Shown here in pieces: positions 27,386 through 35,922 of a DNA stretch of 64,000 bases. The stretch is from an uncultured Saprospiraceae bacterium. GTDB taxonomy: Bacteria > Bacteroidota > Bacteroidia > Chitinophagales > Saprospiraceae. The number at the start of each line of letters is the position of its first letter. The stretch's first letter is position 1. The DNA lies in contig CAKZVK010000014.1 of NCBI GenBank assembly GCA_937921825.1, positions 1 to 64,000 on the forward strand. Direction: 5' to 3'. The notes beneath the pieces were generated by a model. That model worked only from the letters and a program-made list of their open reading frames with translations. It made no database searches and was not told where the DNA came from. The translations under genes were made by a program, and so were the position numbers.

Positions 27386-28323
27386 TAATTCTGGAAGTAA
27401 TTAGTAACGTTAGACTCTATACGATGAAGCACATCATCACTGGGCACTCTATCTAACTGATGGCCTGTAAGCAACTGATACAGCTCAGCATATCTGTCTG
27501 TCACATTATCTACAAAGCTGTCTGGCATCACTGGCATGACCTGCCCTTCCTTTCCTTGAAAACCATTTTCCATCAGCCATTCTCTGACAAACTCCTTTGA
27601 CAATTGCTTCTGCTTTGCGCCCCTCTCCTGTCGCTGGCTATATCCTTCACTGTAGTAGTACCTAGAGCTATCTGGTGTATGTATCTCGTCTATAAGAATA
27701 ATATCTCCTTGATACATTCCAAACTCATATTTCGTATCCACTAGAATCAAGCCTTTCTCGGCGGCCATCTCAGTTCCTAAATGAAATAACTGTAAGGCAT
27801 AAATAGCTAGTTTATTCCAGTCTACTTGTGACACTATTCCTTGACTTAAGATCTCTTCTTTGGATATATCTTCATCGTGACCTTCCTCAGCCTTAGTAGC
27901 TGGGGTGATGATAGGACTTGGGAATTTATCCCCTTCTTTCATTCCTTCTGGCATCGGAACCCCGCAGATCATGCGTCTTCCCGCTTTATACTCTCGCCAT
28001 GCATGCCCCGCTAGATATCCACGGACCACCATTTCTAACTTGATCGGATCCGCTTTCTTTCCTATGCTCACATTGGGGTCAGGATTGGCTTCTAACCAGT
28101 TAGGCACAATATGGGTAGAGGCATTCAGGAAGTGCTTTGCGAGCTGGGTTAATATCTGACCCTTATATGGGATAGGTTTCGGAAGTATATGATCAAAGGC
28201 TGATATCCTATCTGAGGCAACGATGACTATCTTATCTTTTACAGAGTATACATCTCTTACCTTGCCATTATAGACTCCAGTTTGACCCGGAAAATTAAAC
28301 TTGGTTTCCTTTATTCCTCTCAC
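27385..28323 (-). CDS. purC: Phosphoribosylaminoimidazole-succinocarboxamide synthase
   Basis: The 312-residue SAICAR synthetase ligates aspartate to CAIR in purine synthesis. Motifs include GKVRDVY (nucleotide-binding loop), VASDRISAFD, LEMVVRGYLAGHAW and LVDTKYEFG followed by IDEIHTPDSSRYY, all conserved in the longer SAICAR synthetase type. It is the first gene of the minus-strand operon. Regulation is not visible: no purine riboswitch is recognised in the 130 bp upstream. Confidence 0.95.
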   Translation of the reverse strand: MRGIKETKFNFPGQTGVYNGKVRDVYSVKDKIVIVASDRISAFDHILPKPIPYKGQILTQLAKHFLNASTHIVPNWLEANPDPNVSIGKKADPIKLEMVVRGYLAGHAWREYKAGRRMICGVPMPEGMKEGDKFPSPIITPATKAEEGHDEDISKEEILSQGIVSQVDWNKLAIYALQLFHLGTEMAAEKGLILVDTKYEFGMYQGDIILIDEIHTPDSSRYYYSEGYSQRQERGAKQKQLSKEFVREWLMENGFQGKEGQVMPVMPDSFVDNVTDRYAELYQLLTGHQLDRVPSDDVLHRIESNVTNYFQN

Positions 28324-28453
28324 TATTAAACTTTCTTTAGAGGAGGGAAGTTAGTCATATTCTATGGATATATAAAAGATATTCATATACTTGATTTTTG
28401 ATCTGTCATAAGCTAGTTTATCGTACTTTTAATTAGCTAAAAAAAACTGACTA

Positions 28454-29011
28454 ATGGAATATATTTTAGACCCTTGGCCATGGTTCATTGCAGGCCCATT
28501 GATAGCGCTAGTCCTTTTCATTATGCTATATTTTGGAAAGTCTTTTGGCTTTTCTAGTAACCTCAGACACCTGTGCACAATAGGTGGCGCAGGAAAGGTA
28601 TCTGATTTTTTCGATTATGACTGGCGTACAAAAAAGTGGAGTTTATTATTTCTACTAGGCACTGTAGGTGGTGCTTTCATCGCTTCTAAATACCTAATGA
28701 AAAATCATATCGTAGATATCAATCCCAAAACTGCCCTTGCACTGGAAGAGCTAAATATCAAAAGTGGTATAGACAGTTATGTCCCAGCAGAGATCTTTGA
28801 CACTGCTCACATAGGATCTGCCAAGGTCTTAGCTATTCTCATCATTGGAGGTATTCTGATTGGATTTGGGACAAGATGGGCTGGAGGTTGTACCTCTGGT
28901 CATGCCATCACAGGCTTGAGCAACTTACAGATACCCTCTCTTATAGCAACCATTGGTTTCTTTATAGGAGGCCTGATTATGACACATTTTTTACTACCCA
29001 TAATATTTTAA
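28454..29011 (+). CDS. YeeE/YedE family sulfur transporter subunit, N-terminal half
   Basis: The 185-residue membrane protein has about five helices and the conserved GFGTRWAGGCTSGHAI motif near residue 140, whose Cys is the relay residue known in thiosulfate transporters of this family (TsuA/YeeE). The next gene encodes the second half. In the Bacteroidota this split pair commonly occurs with rhodanese, as it does here. Confidence 0.85.
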   Translation: MEYILDPWPWFIAGPLIALVLFIMLYFGKSFGFSSNLRHLCTIGGAGKVSDFFDYDWRTKKWSLLFLLGTVGGAFIASKYLMKNHIVDINPKTALALEELNIKSGIDSYVPAEIFDTAHIGSAKVLAILIIGGILIGFGTRWAGGCTSGHAITGLSNLQIPSLIATIGFFIGGLIMTHFLLPIIF

Positions 29012-29014
29012 ATA

Positions 29015-29428
29015 GTGAAAGCAGCAAAATTTCTTCTCACAGGTATATTCTTTGGAATCGTCCTCACGAAGTCCCAAGTGATTTCATGGTTTAGGATCTA
29101 TGAAATGTTTAGGTTCGAGTCTTTCCATATGTATGGCATCATAGGATCAGCTGTAGTGCTGGGAGCTATAATGATACAGATCATCAAAAGAAAAAAGCTT
29201 CAGAGCACTGAAGGTACTCCTATTGAGGTGCCAGATAAAGAGAAAGGCTTTATTAAGAACATAGGTGGAGGCATCCTTTTTGGCTTAGGTTGGGCTCTAG
29301 TAGGAGCTTGTCCAGGTCCATTATTTGCCTTATTAGGTGCTGGATACTGGATGATACTTATAGTCATCATAAGTGCCGTATTCGGAACTTTCCTCTATGG
29401 ACTACTTAGAAATCATTTACCTCATTAA
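29015..29428 (+). CDS. YeeE/YedE family sulfur transporter subunit, C-terminal half (DUF6691-like)
   Basis: The 137-residue membrane protein has about four helices and the second YeeE motif GLGWALVGACPGPLFA, again with a conserved Cys. The start is GTG at 29015, 3 bp after the previous stop, which places the hydrophobic first helix correctly. The two proteins probably assemble into one channel for thiosulfate or a related sulfur species. Confidence 0.85.
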   Translation: MKAAKFLLTGIFFGIVLTKSQVISWFRIYEMFRFESFHMYGIIGSAVVLGAIMIQIIKRKKLQSTEGTPIEVPDKEKGFIKNIGGGILFGLGWALVGACPGPLFALLGAGYWMILIVIISAVFGTFLYGLLRNHLPH

Positions 29429-29449
29429 TCCCATACAACTGACCACAAG

Positions 29450-29776
29450 ATGAAAATCAAAAGCTTAAATGTCCAAGAACTGAAAGCACTTAGAGACAAT
29501 AACGAAGATCACATCCTCATAGACGTCAGAGAACAACATGAATACGATCTCGTCAATATGGGTGGTGAATTAATCCCTATATCTCAAGTGCCTGCACATA
29601 TAGACAAGTTTGATAGGGACACCGAAAAAGTAGTAGTCCATTGCCGTTCCGGAGCCAGAAGCATGAATATCATTGCCCAGTTGCAACAGTTAAGAGGTTT
29701 TGAAAACTTGTATAATCTTGAGGGTGGTATCCTCGCTTGGGCTAGAGAAATAGATCCTAGTCTACCGTCTTATTAG
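29450..29776 (+). CDS. Rhodanese-like sulfurtransferase
   Basis: The 108-residue single-domain rhodanese begins with LIDVREQHEYD, and the active-site loop VVHCRSGARS contains the catalytic Cys. The C-terminal GGILAWARE is also typical. It is cytosolic. It lies 21 bp after the YeeE pair, so it likely receives sulfur from thiosulfate entering through the transporter. Its stop codon abuts the stop of the convergent murB gene. Confidence 0.92.
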   Translation: MKIKSLNVQELKALRDNNEDHILIDVREQHEYDLVNMGGELIPISQVPAHIDKFDRDTEKVVVHCRSGARSMNIIAQLQQLRGFENLYNLEGGILAWAREIDPSLPSY

Positions 29777-30796
29777 TTAGCGCCAGACATTAACTTCTCT
29801 TTCTAGATCTATTTTGAATTTCTGCCGGACAGAGATTTTTATGTCCTCACTTAGAGCATAGATTTCTTTACCAGATGCTCCTCCATGATTGACCAGTACG
29901 AGAGCCTGATTCTTATAAGTGCCTGTCTGGCCTATAACTTTTCCTTTCCATCCACACTGATCTATCAGCCAGCCTGCGGGTACTTTGACTGAGGCTGCAT
30001 CTATTGGGTACGAAGGCATGTGGGGATATTCTGAGACAAGCTCTTCATAGAGACTCATGGAAATAATGGGGTTCTTGAAGAAACTCCCTGCATTACCGAC
30101 CTCCTCAGGATAAGGCAATTTAGACTGCCTGATAGCTATGACAACCTCACTTAGATCTGAAATGGTGGGTTGTACAATACCTCTATCTGCGAGCTCCTTT
30201 TCTATGGCGCCATAACTGGTATTCAGTGTATGATGGCCTTCCTTCGAGAGTCTTAATATGATACTCGTAATAATAAACTTGTCCTTCCATATTGTCTTGA
30301 AGTTGCTGGTACGATAGCCAAACTCACATTCTTCATTATGAAAGGTGTATTCGTATCCATCTTCCAGTTTATAGGCTGTCACAGCATGCAAGACATCTTT
30401 TACTTCTACGCCATAAGCGCCTATATTTTGCATCGGAGCAGCACCACATTTTCCAGGAATGAGAGAGAGATTTTCTATGCCACCATAGTTATGAGCTACT
30501 GCCCACAGTACTGCTTCGTGCCATGACTCCCCAGCTTGCATCTTGACTAGAACATAATCGTCGGACTCTTTTATTACTTCGAGACCTTTGGTATTGATGT
30601 GTAGAACAGGAGCGGTGACATCATTGAGCAGTAAGACATTACTACCGCCACCTAATATGTGATATTCCTTTCCTTGCAGGACCGTATGGAGAGAGGAAAA
30701 ATCTTCCTTAGAGTTTAGCTCTATAAGAGTTGAAATATTGACCTCTAGACCAAAGGTGTTATAAGGAACAGAAGAAATATTGTTGGTGATATTCAT
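29777..30796 (-). CDS. murB: UDP-N-acetylenolpyruvoylglucosamine reductase
   Basis: The 339-residue flavoenzyme reduces the enolpyruvyl ether to UDP-MurNAc in peptidoglycan precursor synthesis. FAD-binding motifs are ILGGGSNVLLL and LIPGKCGAAPMQNIGAYGVEV; YRTSNFK follows, and the catalytic Ser lies in NAGSFFKNP. Length and layout match the E. coli-like type I MurB. It is followed by a beta-barrel gene on the same strand 37 bp upstream of its start, so the two may be co-transcribed. Confidence 0.94.
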   Translation of the reverse strand: MNITNNISSVPYNTFGLEVNISTLIELNSKEDFSSLHTVLQGKEYHILGGGSNVLLLNDVTAPVLHINTKGLEVIKESDDYVLVKMQAGESWHEAVLWAVAHNYGGIENLSLIPGKCGAAPMQNIGAYGVEVKDVLHAVTAYKLEDGYEYTFHNEECEFGYRTSNFKTIWKDKFIITSIILRLSKEGHHTLNTSYGAIEKELADRGIVQPTISDLSEVVIAIRQSKLPYPEEVGNAGSFFKNPIISMSLYEELVSEYPHMPSYPIDAASVKVPAGWLIDQCGWKGKVIGQTGTYKNQALVLVNHGGASGKEIYALSEDIKISVRQKFKIDLEREVNVWR

Positions 30797-30833
30797 GAAT
30801 TGCTGTAGCTATGCTAGTGAACTTTCTGATAGG

Positions 30834-31466
30834 CTACAATTCACTTTCAGGTCTTCGAATTTTCTTGAGCTTGATAAAATTAAAATCAAACTGTAGACCG
30901 ACATGCAGATTTCTTGCCCCTTCAAGATCGGGATTGTACCCATATCTTGTGAATAGATGAGCGGTAAATCCTGACATTCCTATACCTACCCCTAACTGAC
31001 CATTATAGGTCTTGTAGAAATCTCTGACGACTCCTAAGTCTACATACTCTTGCTGCAGGCCATACAATTCCGTTTTGCTATACTGGATTCCTCCTCCTAC
31101 AGAGAAGCCCAACTTCATATTCTTATTCATCCCTGACAAGCCGCCAAAATTCAACTTAGCCATCATCGGAAATGACGCCGAACCAAGACCCTTGTAGTCC
31201 TTTATTGCCAGGCCGAGTAGGCCTATGTTAGCCTGAGCTTCTGCAGAGATGCTGAAGTTCTCCCCTCCTATCCAGATCTTAGGACCTAAGGCGGGATTCA
31301 ATAAGACACTGCCATTCTTCCTATGTGCAAGGTTGTCCTCTTCATTGCTGTAGACATTGTACAGATCATTAGAGAATGTTAGTCCTATTCCAAACTGTGC
31401 TGTCGCTGAGTGGACAGATAACAATAACACAAGAAGCAGCTGCAATATCTTTATCGACTTCAACAT
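30834..31466 (-). CDS. Outer-membrane beta-barrel protein, function unknown
   Basis: The 210-residue protein has a signal peptide (cleavage after ATAQ) followed by alternating amphipathic strands rich in Gly and aromatic residues, for example LGFSVGGGIQY and LGVGIGMSGFTAHLF. This fits a small eight-stranded outer-membrane barrel. No specific family motif was recognised. It lies 21 bp after the TPR gene, on the same strand. Confidence 0.65.
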   Translation of the reverse strand: MLKSIKILQLLLVLLLSVHSATAQFGIGLTFSNDLYNVYSNEEDNLAHRKNGSVLLNPALGPKIWIGGENFSISAEAQANIGLLGLAIKDYKGLGSASFPMMAKLNFGGLSGMNKNMKLGFSVGGGIQYSKTELYGLQQEYVDLGVVRDFYKTYNGQLGVGIGMSGFTAHLFTRYGYNPDLEGARNLHVGLQFDFNFIKLKKIRRPESEL

Positions 31467-31487
31467 AAGATTCCTTTACTTACTATT

Positions 31488-32471
31488 TTAGTTACTCCCA
31501 GTAATTCTATAGACTATCGTCCCACATGTTTCATTAGCTGTAGAGCTCTTGAACCAAAACTCCTTAGACTTTCTCACAGCTAGTGAGATGATACTTTGTG
31601 TTCTCAGCGAAGATTCACTTTGGTTGAACTCAGCCTGCGTTACTTTACCATTTCCATTCACACAGAGATCTATCACTACGTTACCAGAGGTTTCTGATAA
31701 GATAAGGATACTCGGCTGCTGCAATACTTTTCTTGCACCTAAGCCATTCTTGATCTCCAAGGTGACGTCTTCATCTACATAGATCTCATTGATGCTATTA
31801 TCTACTGCTGGTTCTATTTCTACAGGCTCTTCTTTATCTCCAAGATCCACTTTAGTGTTTGGCTGACCCTTAGTTTGTCTATCATTTGGCTCACTGCTAG
31901 AACCTGAGTTGTCATTTGTTCTATCTGGAGTTCCTGTGGTCGTTCCTCCATTCTCATCCGTTTTTTCGGTAGTACCATCACCTGGTAGGAGGTCTTCTAG
32001 GATGCTTGAGATTTTATCCTTCATTGCTTCTACCGGATCTTTATCTTCAGCTGTCTCTGCTTTTTGCTTTTCCGCTTTCTCACGAGCTGAAGTGCCATTA
32101 GGGTATAAAAGTCCCGCTGTCTCCATGGTTTGAGCAGCAGCATCTGCTTTACCGAGATTTTTCTGAGCTTTACCATAGAGCAGTACTGCCTCTGGTGTTA
32201 TACCTTTTGCTTCAAAAGACTGTAAGAGATCATTATAGGTTCCTTGGAAAGCGCCCACATTGAACTTAGCGTCAGCCCTCTTATATAGGGCATCTTTGAA
32301 CGAAGGGTCCTTTGCTATTATCTTCGTAAATTCTTTGATAGCCTCATCATACCTATTAGTTTCTAGCAGATAATCCGCTTTTACATAGATAAAACCCAAC
32401 TCTTCATCTACATTCTGAGCAGAAAGTGAAAGAGAGAAGAAAACGAGTAAGGACAGTGTTAATAATCTCAT
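31488..32471 (-). CDS. TPR protein with C-terminal TonB-like domain
   Basis: The 327-residue product has a signal peptide (MRLLTLSLLVFF..., cleaved near LSAQN) and two to three tetratricopeptide units at about residues 28-125. A Gly/Thr/Asn-rich low-complexity linker (about 150-220) follows, and a C-terminal domain VVIDLCVNGNGKVTQAEF...CGTIVYRITG resembles the AgmX/TonB-type end. It is probably periplasmic and involved in envelope or motility function; this is inference. The start is the ATG at 32471, which places the signal sequence at the N-terminus; a longer frame would begin at a non-standard codon at 32537. Confidence 0.7.
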   Translation of the reverse strand: MRLLTLSLLVFFSLSLSAQNVDEELGFIYVKADYLLETNRYDEAIKEFTKIIAKDPSFKDALYKRADAKFNVGAFQGTYNDLLQSFEAKGITPEAVLLYGKAQKNLGKADAAAQTMETAGLLYPNGTSAREKAEKQKAETAEDKDPVEAMKDKISSILEDLLPGDGTTEKTDENGGTTTGTPDRTNDNSGSSSEPNDRQTKGQPNTKVDLGDKEEPVEIEPAVDNSINEIYVDEDVTLEIKNGLGARKVLQQPSILILSETSGNVVIDLCVNGNGKVTQAEFNQSESSLRTQSIISLAVRKSKEFWFKSSTANETCGTIVYRITGSN

Positions 32472-32493
32472 GACCGATATATTATAATTTTTG

Positions 32494-32501
32494 CAAAAGT
32501 A
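32494..32501 (-). promoter_or_regulatory. Predicted -7 element (TACTTTTG) of the TPR gene
   Basis: On the minus strand TACTTTTG matches TAnnTTTG and ends 22 bases before the ATG at 32471, supporting that start. No convincing upstream TTG element was found. Confidence 0.35.
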
Positions 32502-32672
32502 AGTTGTATTTGAATTTAAGACGCATCTAAGCTGCATTAGTTATGAAATACTATTCGACTTTGCTTTAAACTTTAGTTAAAACTGTCAGTTTAACCGCTT
32601 TATTACCTCGAAATGAATGGATTATAGCGAAAATGATGCTGCCATTATGGCATTCTTAACTATGATTTCTTT

Positions 32673-32680
32673 TACTTTTG
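32673..32680 (+). promoter_or_regulatory. Predicted -7 element (TACTTTTG) of miaB
   Basis: TACTTTTG fits the Bacteroidota -7 consensus and ends 27 bases before the miaB ATG at 32708. It would drive the miaB to secG run. Confidence 0.35.
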
Positions 32681-32707
32681 TGATCCAAAATAGCCCGATC
32701 CCTACAG

Positions 32708-34141
32708 ATGAATGATAAAGAACTACTAGAATCACCTCTCAAAATCATAGATCCTTCTAAGCAAGGTCAAGTCTATGAGGATAGAAAAGCAAATGAAGGC
32801 GCCAGTAAGCACTATTATATAGAAAGCTATGGCTGTGCCATGAATTTTAGTGACTCTGAGATTGTAGCTTCTATCCTTGCTGATAATGGCTATGCCTCTA
32901 CCAAGGATATGAATGAGGCAGATCTGATACTTGTGAACACTTGCTCCATAAGAGAGAAGGCAGAGGAAACCGTCCGTAACCGCTTACAAGTCTATCAATC
33001 TGTAAAGAGAAAGAAGAAAGGTCTACTCGTCGGTGTCTTAGGATGTATGGCAGAAAGATTGAAATCAAAATTTCTAGAACAAGAAAAACTAGTAGATATC
33101 GTACTAGGTCCTGATGCCTACAGAGACCTACCGAGACTGATCGCCAATGCCCAAGGAGGCGAACGAGGGATCAATGTCTTACTTTCTAGAGAAGAGACTT
33201 ATGCTGACATCGCTCCAGTGCGATTAGATAATAATGGTATCTCGGGATTCATATCTATAATGCGTGGCTGTGATAATATGTGCTCCTTTTGTGTCGTCCC
33301 TTTTACCAGAGGCAGAGAACGAAGTCGAGACCCATTCACCATTGTATCAGAAGCCGATATGATGAGTGCACAAGGATATAAGGAGATAACCCTTCTAGGA
33401 CAAAATGTGGACTCTTACAAATGGGAAAACCCAGAAACAGGTAAAGTTGTAAGTTTTGCTGAGCTCTTAATCATGGTAGCCAAGGTCAATCCTAGAATTA
33501 GAATTCGATTCTCGACTTCTCATCCTAAAGACATCAATGAAGATGTAATGTATGCTATCAGAGACTATGATAACATCTGCAACTACATACACCTCCCTAT
33601 CCAGTCAGGAAGCTCCAGAGTATTAGAGCTGATGAATAGAACGTATACCCGTGAGTGGTATCAAGATAAAGTAAAAAAGATATATGAGATCATCCCTGAC
33701 TGCGCGATATCCTCAGATATCATTTGTGGTTTCTGCACCGAGACAGAAGAAGATCACAAAGAGACGCTGAGCATCATAGAGGAAAGCAATTTTGTCTTAT
33801 CATACATGTACTATTATTCTGAGCGACCAGGTACACTAGCAGCTAGAAAGTATGAAGATGATGTGCCTTACGAGACTAAAAAAAGAAGGTTAGCTGAGGT
33901 GATCAAAGTGCAGGCCGCAGTCTCCTACAGAGATAATGAAAAAGATCTCGGCAAGACTTTCGAAGTGCTTATAGAAGGAGATTCCAAGAAATCAAACCAA
34001 CATTTCAAAGGCAGAAACAGTCAATACAAAATGGTGGTCTTTCCTAAGAAAGAGGGTCTAAAACCTGGCGACTTTGCACATGTCAAAATCGATAAAATTA
34101 CTAGTGGTACACTATTAGGTAACCTTGTAGAACCTGCATAG
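32708..34141 (+). CDS. miaB: tRNA-2-methylthio-N6-dimethylallyladenosine synthase
   Basis: The 477-residue radical-SAM methylthiotransferase adds the methylthio group at tRNA position A37. The N-terminal UPF0004 domain has the three cluster cysteines in YGCAMN, NTCSIRE and GCMAER. The radical SAM motif is MRGCDNMCSFCVVPFTRG, and a C-terminal TRAM domain (about residues 405-475) binds RNA. It starts a block running through a sigma-54 activator, lptE-like, a Lys-rich protein and secG with only short gaps or overlaps. Confidence 0.96.
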   Translation: MNDKELLESPLKIIDPSKQGQVYEDRKANEGASKHYYIESYGCAMNFSDSEIVASILADNGYASTKDMNEADLILVNTCSIREKAEETVRNRLQVYQSVKRKKKGLLVGVLGCMAERLKSKFLEQEKLVDIVLGPDAYRDLPRLIANAQGGERGINVLLSREETYADIAPVRLDNNGISGFISIMRGCDNMCSFCVVPFTRGRERSRDPFTIVSEADMMSAQGYKEITLLGQNVDSYKWENPETGKVVSFAELLIMVAKVNPRIRIRFSTSHPKDINEDVMYAIRDYDNICNYIHLPIQSGSSRVLELMNRTYTREWYQDKVKKIYEIIPDCAISSDIICGFCTETEEDHKETLSIIEESNFVLSYMYYYSERPGTLAARKYEDDVPYETKKRRLAEVIKVQAAVSYRDNEKDLGKTFEVLIEGDSKKSNQHFKGRNSQYKMVVFPKKEGLKPGDFAHVKIDKITSGTLLGNLVEPA

Positions 34142-34142
34142 T

Positions 34143-35405
34143 ATGAACCTACAAGCTGTAAAACAACGATACGGTATAGTCGGTCGGTCAGAAGCCCTCG
34201 ATCATGCCCTGAACACCTCACTGAGAGTGGCGTCCACTGATCTAACTGTACTAATCAGAGGAGAAAGTGGTGTAGGAAAAGAAGTTATCTCCAAGATTAT
34301 CCACGAATACAGTCCTCGAAAACACAACAAGTTTATTGCCATCAATACAGGTGCTATCCCTGAGGGCACCATTAATTCGGAACTTTTCGGGCATGAAAAA
34401 GGCGCCTTTACTGGAGCTAGCTCTGAAAGAAAAGGATATTTCGAATCTGTAAACAAAGGGACTATTTTCTTAGATGAGATAGGTGAAATGCCTTTGGATA
34501 CTCAGGCCTTTCTACTGAGAGTACTGGAATCAGGAGAATATCTAAAAGTAGGTTCTTCTAAGGTACTGAAGACTGATGTGAGAATCATAGCTGCAACAAA
34601 TGTAGATCTAGAAAAGAAGATACAAGCAGGCAAATTTAGAGAGGATCTCTACTACAGATTGAATACTGTACCTATTACCATACCTGCCTTGCATGAAAGA
34701 AGAGAAGACATTCATATCCTCTTCCGAAAATTTGCCAATGACTTTGGAGAAAAGTATAAGACAGACTCGGTAAGACTAGATGAGGAAGCGAGGATGATCC
34801 TAGAGAATTATAGATGGCCAGGTAACATTAGAGAGCTCAGAAATTTAGTAGAGCAGCTTTCGGTACTTAGTGAAGACCACTTAGTCTCCGCTAAGGATTT
34901 ACTAAAAGTTTCTCCCAGGCTTTCGCGAAGGAATCTTCCCGCTAAAACTGACAATGAAGGCAAAACTGATTTTGAAGAAAGAGAGATCTTGTACAAGTTT
35001 CTCTTTGATATGAAGAGCGATCTGAATGACCTGAAGTCGATGTTCTACGAAATGGTACAGCGCAATAATCTAGAAATGCCCAGCACTTCAAGGAAGCCAG
35101 ACCAACGGTACGATGAGCAGTTCAGCAGCCTACCCTCTCAGTCCAATGACTTTGGTTTTGATCCTGTACCAGATAACGGTGGATACAATGAATTAGAAGA
35201 TGGAACAGTTATAATAAAGCGATCAGATGCCTTCAGCGATGCAGAGGAAGTAGAAGAGTCTCTGTCCTTAGATCAAAAAACCAAAGAGCTGATTACTAAA
35301 GCCCTGAAGAAACACAAAGGCAAAAGAAAGAATGCAGCAGAAGAACTGGGCATATCAGAGCGAACACTATACAGAAAGATAAAAGAATATGACATCAGTA
35401 TTTAG
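34143..35405 (+). CDS. Sigma-54-dependent transcriptional activator (AAA+ and Fis-type HTH, no receiver domain)
   Basis: The 420-residue protein starts almost directly with the AAA+ domain: Walker A GESGVGKE, the sigma-54 contact loop GAFTGA, Walker B TIFLDEIGE and the arginine-finger region LYYRLN. After a 120-residue linker the C-terminus (about 380-420) is a Fis-like helix-turn-helix, KGKRKNAAEELGISERTLYRKIKEY split over helices. There is no N-terminal receiver or PAS domain, so activity must be controlled differently. It begins one base after the miaB stop. This miaB-activator-lptE order is common in Bacteroidota. Targets are unknown. Confidence 0.92.
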   Translation: MNLQAVKQRYGIVGRSEALDHALNTSLRVASTDLTVLIRGESGVGKEVISKIIHEYSPRKHNKFIAINTGAIPEGTINSELFGHEKGAFTGASSERKGYFESVNKGTIFLDEIGEMPLDTQAFLLRVLESGEYLKVGSSKVLKTDVRIIAATNVDLEKKIQAGKFREDLYYRLNTVPITIPALHERREDIHILFRKFANDFGEKYKTDSVRLDEEARMILENYRWPGNIRELRNLVEQLSVLSEDHLVSAKDLLKVSPRLSRRNLPAKTDNEGKTDFEEREILYKFLFDMKSDLNDLKSMFYEMVQRNNLEMPSTSRKPDQRYDEQFSSLPSQSNDFGFDPVPDNGGYNELEDGTVIIKRSDAFSDAEEVEESLSLDQKTKELITKALKKHKGKRKNAAEELGISERTLYRKIKEYDISI

Positions 35406-35895
35406 ATTTATCCTACTCCTTTCACTACTGCTCTGCTCATCATGTGGCTTCTTTTATGACTTTCAAGGAATATCTATAGATTCAGAAATCAAAACCTTTC
35501 TTGTAGATGACTTTAGTCGTACTGCGACTAATTCTCCTGTTGACTTAGATCAACTGTTTGCCGAGTCGCTGAGACAAAAAGTAAGAGATCAGACCAGACT
35601 TATAAAGAATGAGGTTGAACCAGATATCACCTTTTTAGGGTCTGTGACTTCTTTTAGGACCAGCCCAGTAGCACCATCAGAAGGGAGCACTACCAGCCTC
35701 AATAGATTAGAAATCGCAGTCAAGATTGAATACATTAACTATCAAGATGAGGAGAAGAATTGGAAGAAATCCTATTCGGCCTTCCAAGACTATGATAGCA
35801 ATGCGGATTTTACGTCTCTACAAGATGGTCTTACTGCTTCCATTATAGAAGATATCGTAGAAAGAATATTTAATGATGCCTTTACTAACTGGTAA
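35389..35895 (+). CDS. LptE-like LPS-assembly lipoprotein
   Basis: The 168-residue protein has a lipoprotein signal with lipobox CSSCG (Cys near residue 19) and the GFFYDFQGISI start typical of Bacteroidota LptE-like proteins. The body is a small alpha/beta domain. LptE plugs the LptD barrel that inserts lipopolysaccharide into the outer membrane. Its start overlaps the sigma-54 activator by 17 bp; a later Met does not fit the signal. The family assignment relies on the N-terminal motif and synteny. Confidence 0.75.
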   Translation: MTSVFRFILLLSLLLCSSCGFFYDFQGISIDSEIKTFLVDDFSRTATNSPVDLDQLFAESLRQKVRDQTRLIKNEVEPDITFLGSVTSFRTSPVAPSEGSTTSLNRLEIAVKIEYINYQDEEKNWKKSYSAFQDYDSNADFTSLQDGLTASIIEDIVERIFNDAFTNW

Positions 35896-35922
35896 GACGC
35901 CGCGAAGTTCTATTTTTACGAC

